Origin: Cephalotus follicularis
Lineage: Eukaryota; Streptophyta; Magnoliopsida; Oxalidales; Cephalotaceae
Length of the DNA stretch: 64,000 nt
NCBI GenBank assembly: GCA_001972305.1
Contig: BDDD01000419.1
Span: 372,001-436,000 of the forward strand
Direction: 5' to 3'
Numbering within the stretch: position 1 is the stretch's first letter; each line of letters starts with the position of its first letter. The translations under genes were made by a program, and so were the position numbers. Below the pieces are notes generated by a model that made no database searches, had not been told where the DNA came from, and worked only from the letters and a program-made list of their open reading frames with translations. Shown piece after piece: positions 46,753-58,106 of the stretch.

Positions 46753-47287
46753 TATGCCTCACTGGTCTCCATTCTTTAGGCTTACCAGAGGATGGGGACC
46801 ATATATGGCCCAGCTTCAAAATTAGGGCTTGTTGCCCGTGGATGAGGAGGGTTTGATCTTTCGTTGGGCTTGACAACCTGGCCCAGGTTGGCCAATAACT
46901 GCTACAAGACAAACGTTCCCTCCGTTTAATATTTCTCAAATTAATGCTCATCATTGCGCTGAAGTTGAAGGGTTTTACACGCCTGACGCTTCGGTGCCTG
47001 TGCCTTCGATTCTCGTACCTGACTGGACAGGGCGATCTCCACCATTGAGATCAATAGAGATCTAAGGGTTCGTATGCAGTCCAATGTTTTTTTAAATTCT
47101 CCCATCTTTTGATGGGGATCTCTTTACGCTTTCTTGCTTTCCAAAACCCTAGATTTCTAAGCTTTCTGCAACTTCTCTGTTCTCTCAACCTTCAAACTCA
47201 GGCTTCGTTCAAAACTTTATTATCAAAAGGTGATTTCTCCTTCCTTTTTCATCTTCATTCTCTCATTTAAGTACCCCAAAGTTTTAC

Positions 47288-48269
47288 ATGTTCAGTGCAT
47301 CCTCGTCTTCCTCTCTCTCTGAAAGCTTCATGGCCAGAACTAAACAAACCAAGAGGATTATCAGACGTCCTGAGGAGGTAGCCCGAGCATCAGCAAGGGT
47401 TACCATTGCTGAGCGTCCTCTCAACATTGAGGTGGAGATGGAGGCCGCGACTGCTGGGGCTCCCAACGTCGCGTCAACTGGGGTCCAAGTCTTTAGGACC
47501 CACTTTGGCCAGACCAAGCTGCGCCCGAAGAAGGTGGCTGAGTTGGTCAAAGATTATTCTATCCCTGAGAGCTTGAAGTATGAGATCCCAGTTGATCCCC
47601 GGATGGTTACGGAGAGCAAACCTGGTTATTTTGTGGTGTTCTAGGATGCCCTTGAGCATGGATTGAGGCTCCCTCTCCCTCCCTTTGCAACGACCATCCT
47701 CGGGCATTATGAAATTCACCCCTCGATGCTCCAAGCGTAGTTCTGGGGATTCATCATCGGTTTCCTAGTAAGGTGTTTGGAGAGCCACCGTGGGGCTATT
47801 CAAGGAGTTCCACATCTTGAATGCCTCTCCTAAAAAGCGCGGCTTCTACTTCAAATCTCGCGCGAGTCACAAAAAGCTACTGGCGGAGAACACCAAGACA
47901 GTCAAACACTAGAGGGAGAAATATTTCATGATCAAGAATCTCCCTGGCTTCACACCCTATCCTTGGAGTGATACCCTGGATACTATGCATCTTAACCAGA
48001 GGAGGTTTTTGACCAGGAAAGAGAGGGCTGACCTGGAGAAGCTTCTGGTACTGGCTCCCGAGGACGTGGACGTGGTGGTGTTCGAGGATCGCTTGCAGCG
48101 ACTTGGGCTTAGCATGTCCCCAAGACGTAGGGCTAGCCTGGAGCTAGATGAGGAGATCCCCTTGGGAGTTGAGAAAGGAAGAAACCTAGATGCCCGAGAT
48201 GAACATATACATCCTCGGAAACTATCCAAGGAGAGAGCCGTATTATGCTTTCCCTTGGATTATTTTTAA
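47288..48269 (+). pseudogene. Tat-element antisense gene, second copy, disrupted
   Basis: A forward-strand frame of 118 codons starts MFSASSSSSLSESF then MARTKQTKR. It passes SIPESLKYEIPVDPRMVTES and PGYFVVF, and meets TAG at 47642. Shifted frames continue with DALEHGLRLPLPPF, a kinase-unrelated RYFLIK-like step (YFMIKNLPGFTPYPW) and VFEDRLQRLGLSM up to 48269. The same order and wording occur in the reverse-strand gene at 1116-3551, so this is its homologue. Only the first exon's domain is present; the coiled-coil part is missing. A second ATG (47330) would give a protein beginning ARTKQT. Function unknown; at least two frameshifts or stops are present. Confidence 0.75.
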
Positions 48270-48289
48270 TTTTTCTTCGTCTTTGGCTT

Positions 48290-49457
48290 TTAATTTTTCT
48301 TCAATAGAGAGAAAGTGAAGGGGGAGTTGTCCTTCAGCCCACTATTCAGAGCTGCAAGAGCGAAGGACGGTTCCAGGTCTTTCACCGTGAGAGACTCCTT
48401 GTTGAATATGGTGAGGTAGTCTCTTCGTGACTCATCTCTCCCCTGCACCACGCTAATCAAATGGGTTGAGTTTCTCTTTTGCGTGGTGCTATTGAGAAAT
48501 TTGGTGACGAACAGTTGTGCAAACTGCTCAAAATTCTCCACCGAACCCTCCGCCAGGGTAGAATACCAGGACTGGCAGCTCCAGTCAATGTTACCTGGAA
48601 TCCTCGGTAGAGCGTCGCGTCCGAGGCTTGATGCACTAGCATATTTGGATGTAGATGCGCATATGTTGGGCGGGATTCGTGGACCCATCATACTCCTTGA
48701 GACTCGGAAACCGGAATCCACTAGGGATACGCTCCTTCATGATCTCGGATGTGAAGGGGTTGGCGCTAATGTTGCGCAGCTCATACAGATATCCCCTTGG
48801 CTGCTTGGCTCCTCGGAGCCTTTTCTCCATCTCTGCGAGCCTTCTATTCATAGCTCTCTCCACGTCCTCTATGTCCCTAGCCCTGCTAGAAAGCCGTGAC
48901 TCCCCCACCAGTGTGGCCGTGTGGTCCACCCTACTCCTCCGTACTGTTCCGGTCCTTTGCAAGGCATTGGAGCTCACACGTATCTCCTCAGCACCCCCTT
49001 GGCGATCCACGTCCATCGCTTAGTGCTCGAGATGCTCTGGTCGGGGATTATTGTTGCCATCGCGGGCAGTTGAAGACTCTGCCCTCTGAGATGTATTAAT
49101 CTCAACTCTCCTCCTCAGGGGTGTATCAACCCCTGACAGCCTCGGGGGGAGCATGCCCCTCCTCGGCGGGTTTCGTCTTTGCCCCCGGGGGAGTTGGTTC
49201 TCCTGGGCCGGTCTGCTCGGAACAGATTGTTCTCGGGCAACTAGTCGGGCAAGTTCAACCTAAGCCTGATTGGCCAGATTGTTCGCCAACATGTTGGTTA
49301 AGCGTTCCATCCCCTGGAGGACCTGACTGAATTGATCCCCAGTGATGAGAGCTTGCTCAGCAGCGGCAGCAACCTGACCGGCGGCAAGTGGGTTATTTCC
49401 AGTAGCAGCCTGGCTGCCATCAATCGGGAAGTTGTTGTTGTTTCTTCTTGGAGGCAT
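48290..49457 (-). pseudogene. gag, Ty3/gypsy Tat type, disrupted
   Basis: Starts MPPRRNNNNFPIDG at 49457 and contains an Asn/Gln/Ala-rich N-terminus, stopped by a TAG near 49258. It resumes at 49016 with a coiled coil (DIEDVERAMNRRLAEMEKRL) and then LPxLKEYDGSTNPAQHM-like sequence (FPSLKEYDGSTNPAQHM). The last piece (48721-48290) has the Retrotrans_gag core: WYSTLAEGSVENFEQFAQLF, then QGRDESRRDYLTIFNKE. Gag forms the capsid-like particle. Frameshift and stops interrupt it, and the zinc knuckle and everything of pol after it are missing. Confidence 0.85.
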
Positions 49458-49482
49458 GATTCTTGATAGCTTTTCGCTGCGT

Positions 49483-49502
49483 TTCCCATAGACGGGGCTA
49501 AT
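49483..49502 (-). other. primer binding site, degenerate
   Basis: Immediately inside the 5' LTR the reverse strand reads TAGCCCCGTCTATGGGAA. Many plant Tat/gypsy elements have TGGCGCCGTCTGTGGGAA here, so this looks like that primer site with a few changes. Confidence 0.5.
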
Positions 49503-49999
49503 TGTTGATGCAAAAAATCTCTACTCAACAGTATCCTACATAAAAGACTTTGATTTGTTGAGAGAAACGCTTGATTGATCCGAGAAGATGATTTGATGAC
49601 GTGACTGTATCCCCTGCACAAGGTAGCAAACAAATCGCAGGTCCAGGAGGGTGTGCTCCCGGGGACACTCTGATACTTAAGTTAAACAATGCACAGATAA
49701 TTTAAGGTTCTTTGGTATGTAAAAATGGCTGACCTGTGTATAATCGTTGATTCCTGTATTTATAGGGTTGAATTATAACTGTTAAGCATGGATTTCAGAG
49801 TTGATATGTATCCCTTAAAGAAATATCGAGGATATCAGGCATTTCCCTGATCTCCACCGGAATTGGCGCCAATATGTCATTATTCGTTATGCTTTGAATT
49901 TGGTAACGCCTGACCAAGTGTCTTGGTCTTTGGATGACATCTGTCTCAATCTCTCGAGGACACGTGACAAAGTTTATGAGTTAAATTTTACCCATATCA
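49503..49999 (-). repeat. 5' LTR of the pol-less Tat-like element
   Basis: 497 bp, same length as its partner, reading TGATATGGG...GCATCAACA on the reverse strand. A G-box-like CACGTG lies near 49962. The conserved GTGTCCCCGGGAG block is at about 49640-49685. Confidence 0.87.
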
Positions 50000-52900
50000 C
50001 AGGTCATTGTGGAACCTAGTGCCAAATCTTGTCACTATGCTCTGGTAAATAGCCAGAGATAATTGACGTATATATATAATGATAATAGATGAATCAATGG
50101 AGGGATTAACAAAATAATGACATGGACCTACTATTCATGAGAATGTCATATGGAAACATAATAATTAATTTGATTACTTAATAACCCATCGCCAGTCAGT
50201 GCATCTAATATTGGATGTTAAGATGAGTCATCTCATAATAAATTCTATATTGCACGTGAGTCGGGTGTTGATATGACTTATCCAACATTGATTAGGTATA
50301 AAGATCTTATTTACTTTAAATGTGAAGCTCTTTCTCCTTACATGCTTTTAGGGTTGGATATTGCGTCTTAACATTGAGCGTTGTAAGCTATACATTTTGT
50401 TGGTAATTATGATTCTCGTCATGCACGAATCGATTTGAGAAAAAAACACACACGAACATAATAAGTGAAATATACACAAGAACACACAAATTTACGTGTT
50501 TTGATCCAAATTGACCTATGCCTAAGATCAAACCAGACAGATCTTTAATTCCTTATCTGAAAAGAAGTAGATCCTTACCAGCTTTATGTCCTAGGCATTG
50601 TCTGCTCACCGCCTACTTATAATAACACACACAAAAAAAAAAAAGACAATATATATAGCTAGGGAAACTTTGTCATATTCCAAAACTACCCACTTTATAT
50701 GTAAATGAACTCAGCTCGACTCAAATACAGAAATCTTGGAAAATGGAAGACAAACATTGACTTAAATTATGCCAGGTTTCTTGAAACATCATTGATTGTC
50801 TTCAATTATGCAAACACATTCATGTCCTTGTATGCTTGCCACGCCTGAACTGACATGGCTCTCATACCCTCATTTGGGGTGTACACACCCTCTCCTGGAA
50901 TGTCTTTACTGTGAAACTCATATAACTTTTAAATTATTATTTATAAATATACAAAAATTAAATATTTTGTGATATCCAATTAATTTAAAAATTTATGTGA
51001 ATGATCTACATAGATAGAACAACTCAATCTAGCGGTTAGATTTAAAAAAACACGAATGATAAATTAATAAATCAGTAAATAGTTGAAAGATTTGACTTTA
51101 ATCTAGGTTAGAGTCAAATCTTATTCAAAGTTTTCTTAGGTAATTGCTAACAAAACCAAAAGATAACGATACCAGACAAAAAAAAAATTATGACACAATA
51201 TTCCCAATTCTGATAATCGAACCCTGTTTAAATTAAGGAATTTTCTAAAAAAAATTATGAGTGACCCACTTACCTTAAAATGAGTCATTCAAAGTTGGAT
51301 GTTGGTAGACAACTTCTGTTATATGGAGGAATTAATCAAGACACCTTGGAATTGCATATGTCTCGAAGTCAGGCCTTTGTTGATTCCTGCAATTTATCGA
51401 TCAAAAGAGTGACATAATTACTCAAGTGTGGCAGACACGATTAGGGTCCTCCCACATCAAGATCATCACTAATTTCATTAGGCGCTAATTAATAAAGCAA
51501 TTAGTGCGTGGAGCGTCCAAAAAATCATGATTACGATGTGGGTCATCGCTGATGCACACTTACGTGTCACCTTTGCAACTTGTTCGATTATGTATGTTAG
51601 GTCATGCATGGTCAGCCTTTGATTATCATGGTTGCGTCTTGTCATTATTTCCTTCAATGTAATGATTATGAGCAATATTAGTAGCGTCTTTTCAAGCTGA
51701 ATCGGGGACAACAAAGTAAGTCAAGGAGAATATTGTAGAACAACATTACAAATTATGTAATTGTTAATTTTAAAAAATTAAATGATCTTATGTATGTCTC
51801 CTAGAATAGCCGAAATTAATGTTGGTTTGATACCATGAAAATATTTTCTATATCGTTTGATATTGCAATTTATAAAAATTTGGTTAATTGTTGTCTAATA
51901 AAGTGAGACATTAAAGTTTTAATTAAATTTAATAAATATTAGTTAAGGATCACCCTAATTTACTTATAATGTGGGATACGGGTCATGACATATGCATTCT
52001 GTTTTGGATAAGAGACATTCTTTCTTGTGCGTTACGGTCGAACTAGTGTTATAGGATATTAAGGGAGTTGTACATTGGCTAAAACATGATCACTACATAT
52101 TTTTCTCTACATTCTCTAACATTTCCTAAATAAGGTACACAATGAATTCTTTCTTTTATATATTTAGGTGTTTTTTTCCTATTTATGGAGATATCGAGTT
52201 ATTGGATCGATTCTCGGTGGAAATCAATTTCCTATACATGTTTTTAGTTGCCATGTTATGAATTTGATAATAATTTAATTAGCTTTATTTTCTCCATTTA
52301 CAGGACGACCTTGACTTAAATTAAAGTTGAATTTGTTACATAGAATGATTCTATTTGAAGACACTTTAATGCATTTAAATGTCTTCAAATATTTTTAATG
52401 CAATTGCAATTTGCTCAAGTTAACAGACAATGTTGTGATTTAATTTTTTAATATCCATTGAAAATTTATACTTTGTGCATGTACAAGTATTATTATGTAA
52501 TTAGCTTAACTAATTTTTTCATAAAAAAAACAAAAAAAAAAAAACTTATCTTTCAATATTGCAATCACGATTGAATAATCACTATGCTTAATTTAAAATA
52601 AACACTCAATTTTTTAGTTGATTGGGACTAAAAGATCATGCATTTATAAAATAGTAGTTCAAATTCCATATTTACTCATGATGACTCATTACATATATTT
52701 TTTTAATGTATTCTTTTTTTTTTTTTTCATTTCATGATTGAGGTAAGGGGATTGAAACCTGATCTCTTGGATATAAACCCAAGAGAAGTGTTATGCGGCC
52801 TACACACCCATTATCAATATATTTTGATATGATTATATTAACAATACTTGAAAGAATTTGTGACTTGTAATGGTCATGAATATAGATTAGCAATCGATTT

Positions 52901-53247
52901 ATCATGAATATAAATAATTGATTTTGAACACATGATCACTATTAAGTTTTCCTTTTGAAGAAGAAATTGTTCAAATTTTATTACTCTCTTTGTATAATTT
53001 GACATATTTTAGAAGACTAAGATTTTAAAGGAACATCATTTAGTATATTCTCATGTAATTAAAATTTTATCACTTACCAAACCTACTCTTATACATTATT
53101 CTCCTTCTAATTTTGTTGAGTAAGAGTTGTTATTATAATTTTCTGATATAAATAATACTGAAATAGACCGATCTTGTGTATTTAAAGAAATGGAGCATCC
53201 CAAAATGAAAAATAGGACAAATGGAGTGGAACAGAAGCAGTAATCAT
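50000..53247. other. intergenic, no gene seen
   Basis: AT-rich sequence with poly-A/T runs. Part of 50925-51065 resembles the MITE-like family at 13597-13745 (GATATCCAATTAATTTAAAA, then AGAACAACTCAATC). No coding region is recognised. Confidence 0.5.
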
Positions 53248-53263
53248 GCTTGATATGGCATTG

Positions 53264-56200
53264 CGAATTCCATGTATCAGCCTTTGAACCTTCAACCTCA
53301 AAGGTGATTTCACAAGCATTGCCAGATTACTGGCTTCTTACGAATTCCATGTATCAGCTCTTGAACTTCCAACCTCAAGGGTGATTTCACAAACATTGCT
53401 AGATTGCTGGCTTCTTCCGAATTCCCTGTATCAACCATTGAACCTCCAACCTCAATGGTGATTTCACAAGCATTGTTAGATTGCTGACTTCTTGCGAATT
53501 CTATGTATCAGCCCTTGAACCTTCAACCTCAAAGACGATTTCACAAACATTGTTAGATTGCTGACTTCTTGTGAATTCCATGTATCAGCCCTTGAACCTC
53601 CAATCTCAATGGTAATCTGACAAACATTGTTAGATTGTTGACTTCTTGCGAATTTCATGTATCAACCCTTAAACCTCTAACCTCAAAGGTGATTTCACAA
53701 AAATGGTTAGATTGCTTACTTTTTGCGAATTCCATGTATCAGCACTTGAACATTCAACCTCAATGGTGATTTCACAAACATTATTAGATTGCTGACTTCT
53801 TACAAGTTTCATGTATCAACCATTGAACCTTCAACCTCAAGGGTGATTTCCCAAACATTATTAGATTGTTGACTTCTTGCGAATTCCATGTTTCAGCCAT
53901 TGAACCTCCAACCTCAGGGGTGATTTCATAAACATTGTTAGATTGCTGACTTCTTACAAATTCCATGTATCAGCCTTTGAATGTCTAACCTCAAGCGTGA
54001 TTTCACAAACATTGTTAGATTGCTGACTTCTTGCGAAATCCATGTGACATCCGTGACCTTGTACGGTCTGTGTCTGTGAGCCTACATGGCTTCTGTCTGT
54101 CTGTCTGTCTGTTAATCTGTTTTCTGGCATTCATGATATGCATCATGGCATTATTTAAATTTTTACGATTTTATTCTGATAGTTTTCTGTGCCGGCCAGC
54201 GGTGGCGGGTGGGCCCACGCGCCGGCGACCCTCCAGTGAGAAATTTCGGACATGTTTTCAGACTCCGTTCTCTGTGGTGATGTGATCCGTTCCAGTTCCG
54301 CTGCGGGATTCTGACTCTGTGCTCCGTTTCATCAACTTTCGGTAAATTCCGAACTTTGTTCTGTTAGTTCTGTTTTCCGCTGTTTTCTGCATTTCTGTAT
54401 CTGTTTCTGTTACATATGAACTTGAATTGCTTATCTGACTCGAATTGGATAATTTGGACAACCACTTGGACTAGTTTTAATGATTTTGGACTTACTTAAA
54501 TGTTTTCGAACGAATGTTTAAATAAGAGGGTTAAAAGATGTTTTTAATAATCTGACTTCTGTTCTGTTAACCGGATTGATCGGTTATAGTTTTCTGACAT
54601 CTGCACGCATTACATTGCATAAAGCTTTTCACGTCTTTGTACGTGTTTGAGTCTGATATGTCTGTAGTCTGTTGTCTGTCTGAGTTCAGATAGTCTGTTA
54701 TCTGTCTGTCTGTCTGTTGGTAGAGGATCCTGTCTTTGAAGTCGGCCATGGAGGCGACTAGTCGAGGGACTCGCTCGTCTGTACTGTGAGTGGAACTCCT
54801 TTCTTAAACCTTTTTACTATGAGGTTTTCTTTACTGGTTTGAATGTTTTACTTATTGATTTCTGTATCTTAAGGAATCTGAAATCTGTTTCTATTCTGAA
54901 ATCTGTTGAATGTTTTATTGTCTGAAACTTTCATTTACTATTTTCAAATGCTCGCACGGCTATAGTCATACTATGACACTATTTTCTGGTATATCTGTAC
55001 ACGATGAGGAAAATGATTTCCTCTATCTGTTTAAAGCTGTTTTAAATCTGTTTTGATGACGTTGATGATTTCTGAAATCTGTTTTAAGTCTGTTATGAAG
55101 AAATGGTGAATTCTGAATCTGCTGAATCTGTTTAAATATGTTTAGATGCATGGCGGTCTCGGTATTGTATATATATATATGTATCTGATGCCCATGAGAG
55201 GCTTGTCTACACGTGTATGACCTTCTGCTGATGCTTGAACACGACGGTGTCCTTGCCACTATTTCTGCTGGACGTTCGGCCCGACGGGGCCCAGGCGTCA
55301 ACCTTACCTAGTAGACCCATGGCATCTCTATATATTTATGTTTAAACTCTGTTACTATCATATATATGTATATATGAAAATCTGAGGATTTTAATCTGTT
55401 TGAAAGGAATGATATGAATTTCTGTTGACTTCTGAAAATTTCGGTTTTGGATTTATATTCTGTTTTAAATGTCTTAAATGGTTTTATAAACCAGATTTCT
55501 GGCTTTTGTTTCTGTTTCTGAATTTCTGTTTTCAGTTGTTTTATATTCTGTTATATCTTTTCTGCAAAGATATTTATATGCGAGCAAAACTCTGCGGAGT
55601 CTTTTTGTTCCATCTCACTAGTCCTGTGGACTAACCCTCTCTTCTGTTTTCATGTTTTTAGTTCTGACAGGTTAGTCTGCTGCGTTCTGTCAGCTGGAGT
55701 CTGTCTGTCTGCTGAGGTGAGACCACAAAAAGGGCATGCTATCAGAGTCAACATATGCATAGCATCACTGCATAAGTATTTAAAATTCTGCATTTCATAT
55801 GTTTTTATATAACTGTTTTAGTTTTGTTTAAAAAGGGTTAAGCCCTATTCGAGTTTTAAGTTTTGTTAATACGGTTGAGGCAGAGCTCAACCCATTACTT
55901 GTTTTATGTTTAAATTGTGATCTGCTGAGGGCTGAGCCCATTTTATAAACTGTTTCCTCCTTCGGGAGTGTGGTCTGTTGAGGGCTAAGCCCGTTACAAA
56001 CTGTTTCCTCCTTCGGGAGTGTGTTTTTATAAATTGTGTTTTTCTTTACAGGGGACATAGTCCTATAAACGAATACTACATGCCCGATTTTCGTAAAATT
56101 TTAAGAGTTAGAATTATTTTCAAGTTTTTCAAGAAACTTTTCTGTTTTCTTTCTGTTTTGAAGAAATTTTCTGTTATAAATGTATTTTCTGAATCTCTGT

Positions 56201-56980
56201 TCTGCTGAACCTACGAGGTGAGTCTCTGATGGGAGGTTTGGCCTCGTAGCGAGCACGACGGATTCCAGCGGGGCTGGGTACGGGCGTGACAATCCATGTA
56301 TCAGCCCTTGAAGCTCCGACCTCAAGGGTGATTTCACAAACATTGCTAGATTGCTGACTTCTTGCGAATTCCATGTATCAGTCCTTGAACCTCCGACCTC
56401 AACGGTGATTTCACAAACATTGCTAGATTGCTGACTTATTGCGAATTTCATGTATCAGCACTTGAACCTCCAACCTCAAGGGTGATTTCACAAACATTGC
56501 TAGATTAGTGATTTTTTGCGAATTCCATGTATGAGCACTTGAACCTTCAACCTCGAGGGTAATTTCACAAGCATTATTAGATTGTTGACTTCTTTCGAAT
56601 TCCATGTATCAGCCCTTGAACCTCCAACCTCAAAGGTGATTTCACACACATTACTAGATTGCTAACTTCTTACGAATTCCATGTATCAGCCCTTGAACTT
56701 CCAACCTCAAGGATGATTTCACAAACATTGCTGGATTGTTGGTTTCTTACGAATTTCATGTATCAACCCTTGAACCTCCAACCTCAAGGCCGATTTCACA
56801 AACATTGCTGAATTGCTGGCTTCTTACGAATTTCATGTATCAACCCTTGAACCTCCAACCTCAAAGGTGATTTCACAAACAATGTTAGGTTGCTAACTTC
56901 TTGCGCATTCCATGTGTCAACTCTTGAACCTCCAACCTCAAGAATAATTTCACAAACATTGTTAAATTGCTAACTTCTGC
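53264..56980 (+). repeat. 77-bp tandem repeat, 19 units, split by an LTR
   Basis: Ten complete units start at 53264, 53341, 53418, 53495, 53572, 53649, 53726, 53803, 53880 and 53957, each exactly 77 bp. An eleventh starts at 54034, is cut after nine bases by the solo LTR, and resumes at 56297. Eight more start at 56365, 56442, 56519, 56596, 56673, 56750, 56827 and 56904. Each unit begins CGAATTCCATGTATCAGCC, contains CAACCTCAAGGGTGATTTCAC and ends near GCTGACTTCTTG. Units differ by several substitutions but no indel. The 13-mer TGCTTGATATGGC stands just before (53248-53260) and at the end (56978-56990). Frames on the reverse strand are repeat by-products. Confidence 0.95.
54043..56291 (+). 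mobile_element. Tekay/Del-like solo LTR, TSD ATCCA
   Basis: 2249 bp from TGTGACATCC to GGGCGTGACA, flanked by perfect ATCCA repeats (54038-54042 and 56292-56296). Removing the LTR and one ATCCA restores a 77-bp satellite unit exactly. The interior has many CTGTCTGT and TCTGTTT words, a GC-rich block (54190-54240) and a TA-run (55168-55180), with no gag or pol. The ending matches that of the probable LTR at 22251-25114. Confidence 0.92.
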
Positions 56981-56990
56981 TTGATATGGC

Positions 56991-57252
56991 CTTGACTTTA
57001 ATTATTTTAATTAAATATTGAGGTAAAATCTTTTATGGATGTCAGTGCACGAAGATTGTGTGCATTGACACTGTTAATTAGCATCCTTATGATTAATATT
57101 TTATAAAATAACGGTTAGATTTAATGTTCTTATCATTAGTGTTAATGACATGTCATTAATGTATAATAGTTGAAGTATGAATATTTTTGGTACATCCCCA
57201 TCCTTTTCTCCCACTAATTGAATAGTCCTTTTCCTTATGGAAAACATTCTTG
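56991..57252. other. short AT-rich spacer
   Basis: Sequence between the satellite and the CACTA element; nothing is recognised in it. Confidence 0.5.
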
Positions 57253-57375
57253 CACTACAAAAAAAAAAGGGTCAATGGCGAGGGCACGTGATCCCCTCGC
57301 CGTTAAGCAATTTTTTTATTTTTTTTATTTAAAAAGATAATTGCGAGGGCAATGTTACCCTCGCCATGCCCTCGT
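57253..57375 (+). repeat. CACTA terminal/subterminal repeats
   Basis: CACTA end, then inverted copies of GCGAGGG/CCCTCGC (GGCGAGGGCACGTG, CCCCTCGCCGTT, GCGAGGGCAATG, CCCTCGCCATG). These are likely binding sites for the element's own DNA-binding protein, by analogy with En/Spm. Confidence 0.7.
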
Positions 57376-58106
57376 CCTTCCCTTGCTCTAAATTGCCGAC
57401 ATCTCCTTTTTTTTCTTTCTCTCTTTCTTTTCTCCCTTTCCTCCCTCCCGCCGCTGCTCCTGCTCTCCCTCTCTCTCCCTGTCGCTGCTCCCTTTCTCTC
57501 CTTGCTTTCCAAGCACAATCGCACCAGTTCAGTAGTGCTCCAAGCTCCAGATCCGACCTCCAATCATCGAATCCAGGTATCGATTTCCAGTTATAATATT
57601 ACTATTTTTGTGTAGTAGTATGTTAGTATATATATGTTAGTATGTTACTAATATATATTGTATATAGAATTCGGTTATCTATTACGATTAAAGTCGAGGG
57701 AAACCTTAGATTCCCGTTTATGATTCGCTCAATAGGAGTGAATCATGAATTGTCCAGTTCGAATAGTTCTCGCATACGTATGTCCACTGTAGGATATATC
57801 GTTATCTTGTGTACATAGTTTGCTTCAAGAAAGTTTCGGTTACACTCCTTAAACATGTTCCTCGGATGCATAATTAAACCGATCAATTCAGTCTAATTCG
57901 TGTGTTTGAGGAACCATGGGGAGATGCTGTCGAAATTTTCTCGGAGTGAACTATGCACGCGGGATAACGATATTAGTGGAGTTACGTAGTCGGGAATGGG
58001 ATAGGGCCATACATTTTAGAGTTAGGTGGTGAGATACACTTCAGTTAATGCATATCGAGAAAAGTATACTTGAATCTATCAGTCTTCTACCCTACTTGTA
58101 GAAAAA

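Larger units (their letters stand above)
46256..49999 (-). mobile_element. non-autonomous Tat-like element: gag + antisense gene, no pol
   Basis: Two 497-bp LTRs (46256-46752 and 49503-49999) in inverted orientation relative to the window enclose only a gag pseudogene (49457-48290, reverse) and the antisense gene (47288-48269, forward). Gag and the antisense gene abut within about 20 bp, so protease, RT, RNase H and integrase are absent. LTR ends (TGATATGGG...GCATCAACA) match the element at 1-5078. The flanks CAAGC and CAGGT agree in 3 of 5 positions with two transitions, a possibly decayed target duplication. Mobilisation would need enzymes from a full relative. Confidence 0.85.

Noticed and set aside
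53476..56605. Reverse-strand frames starting MEFARSQQSNN or similar
   Set aside because: They are frames of the 77-bp satellite; the unit is not a multiple of three and one of the three phases always contains stops.
53264..56980. CRISPR-like array
   Set aside because: The whole 77-bp unit repeats, with no unique spacers, in plant nuclear DNA; it is a tandem satellite.
57303..57615. Frames on both strands near the CACTA left end
   Set aside because: CT/GA low-complexity leader of the transposon; no homology.
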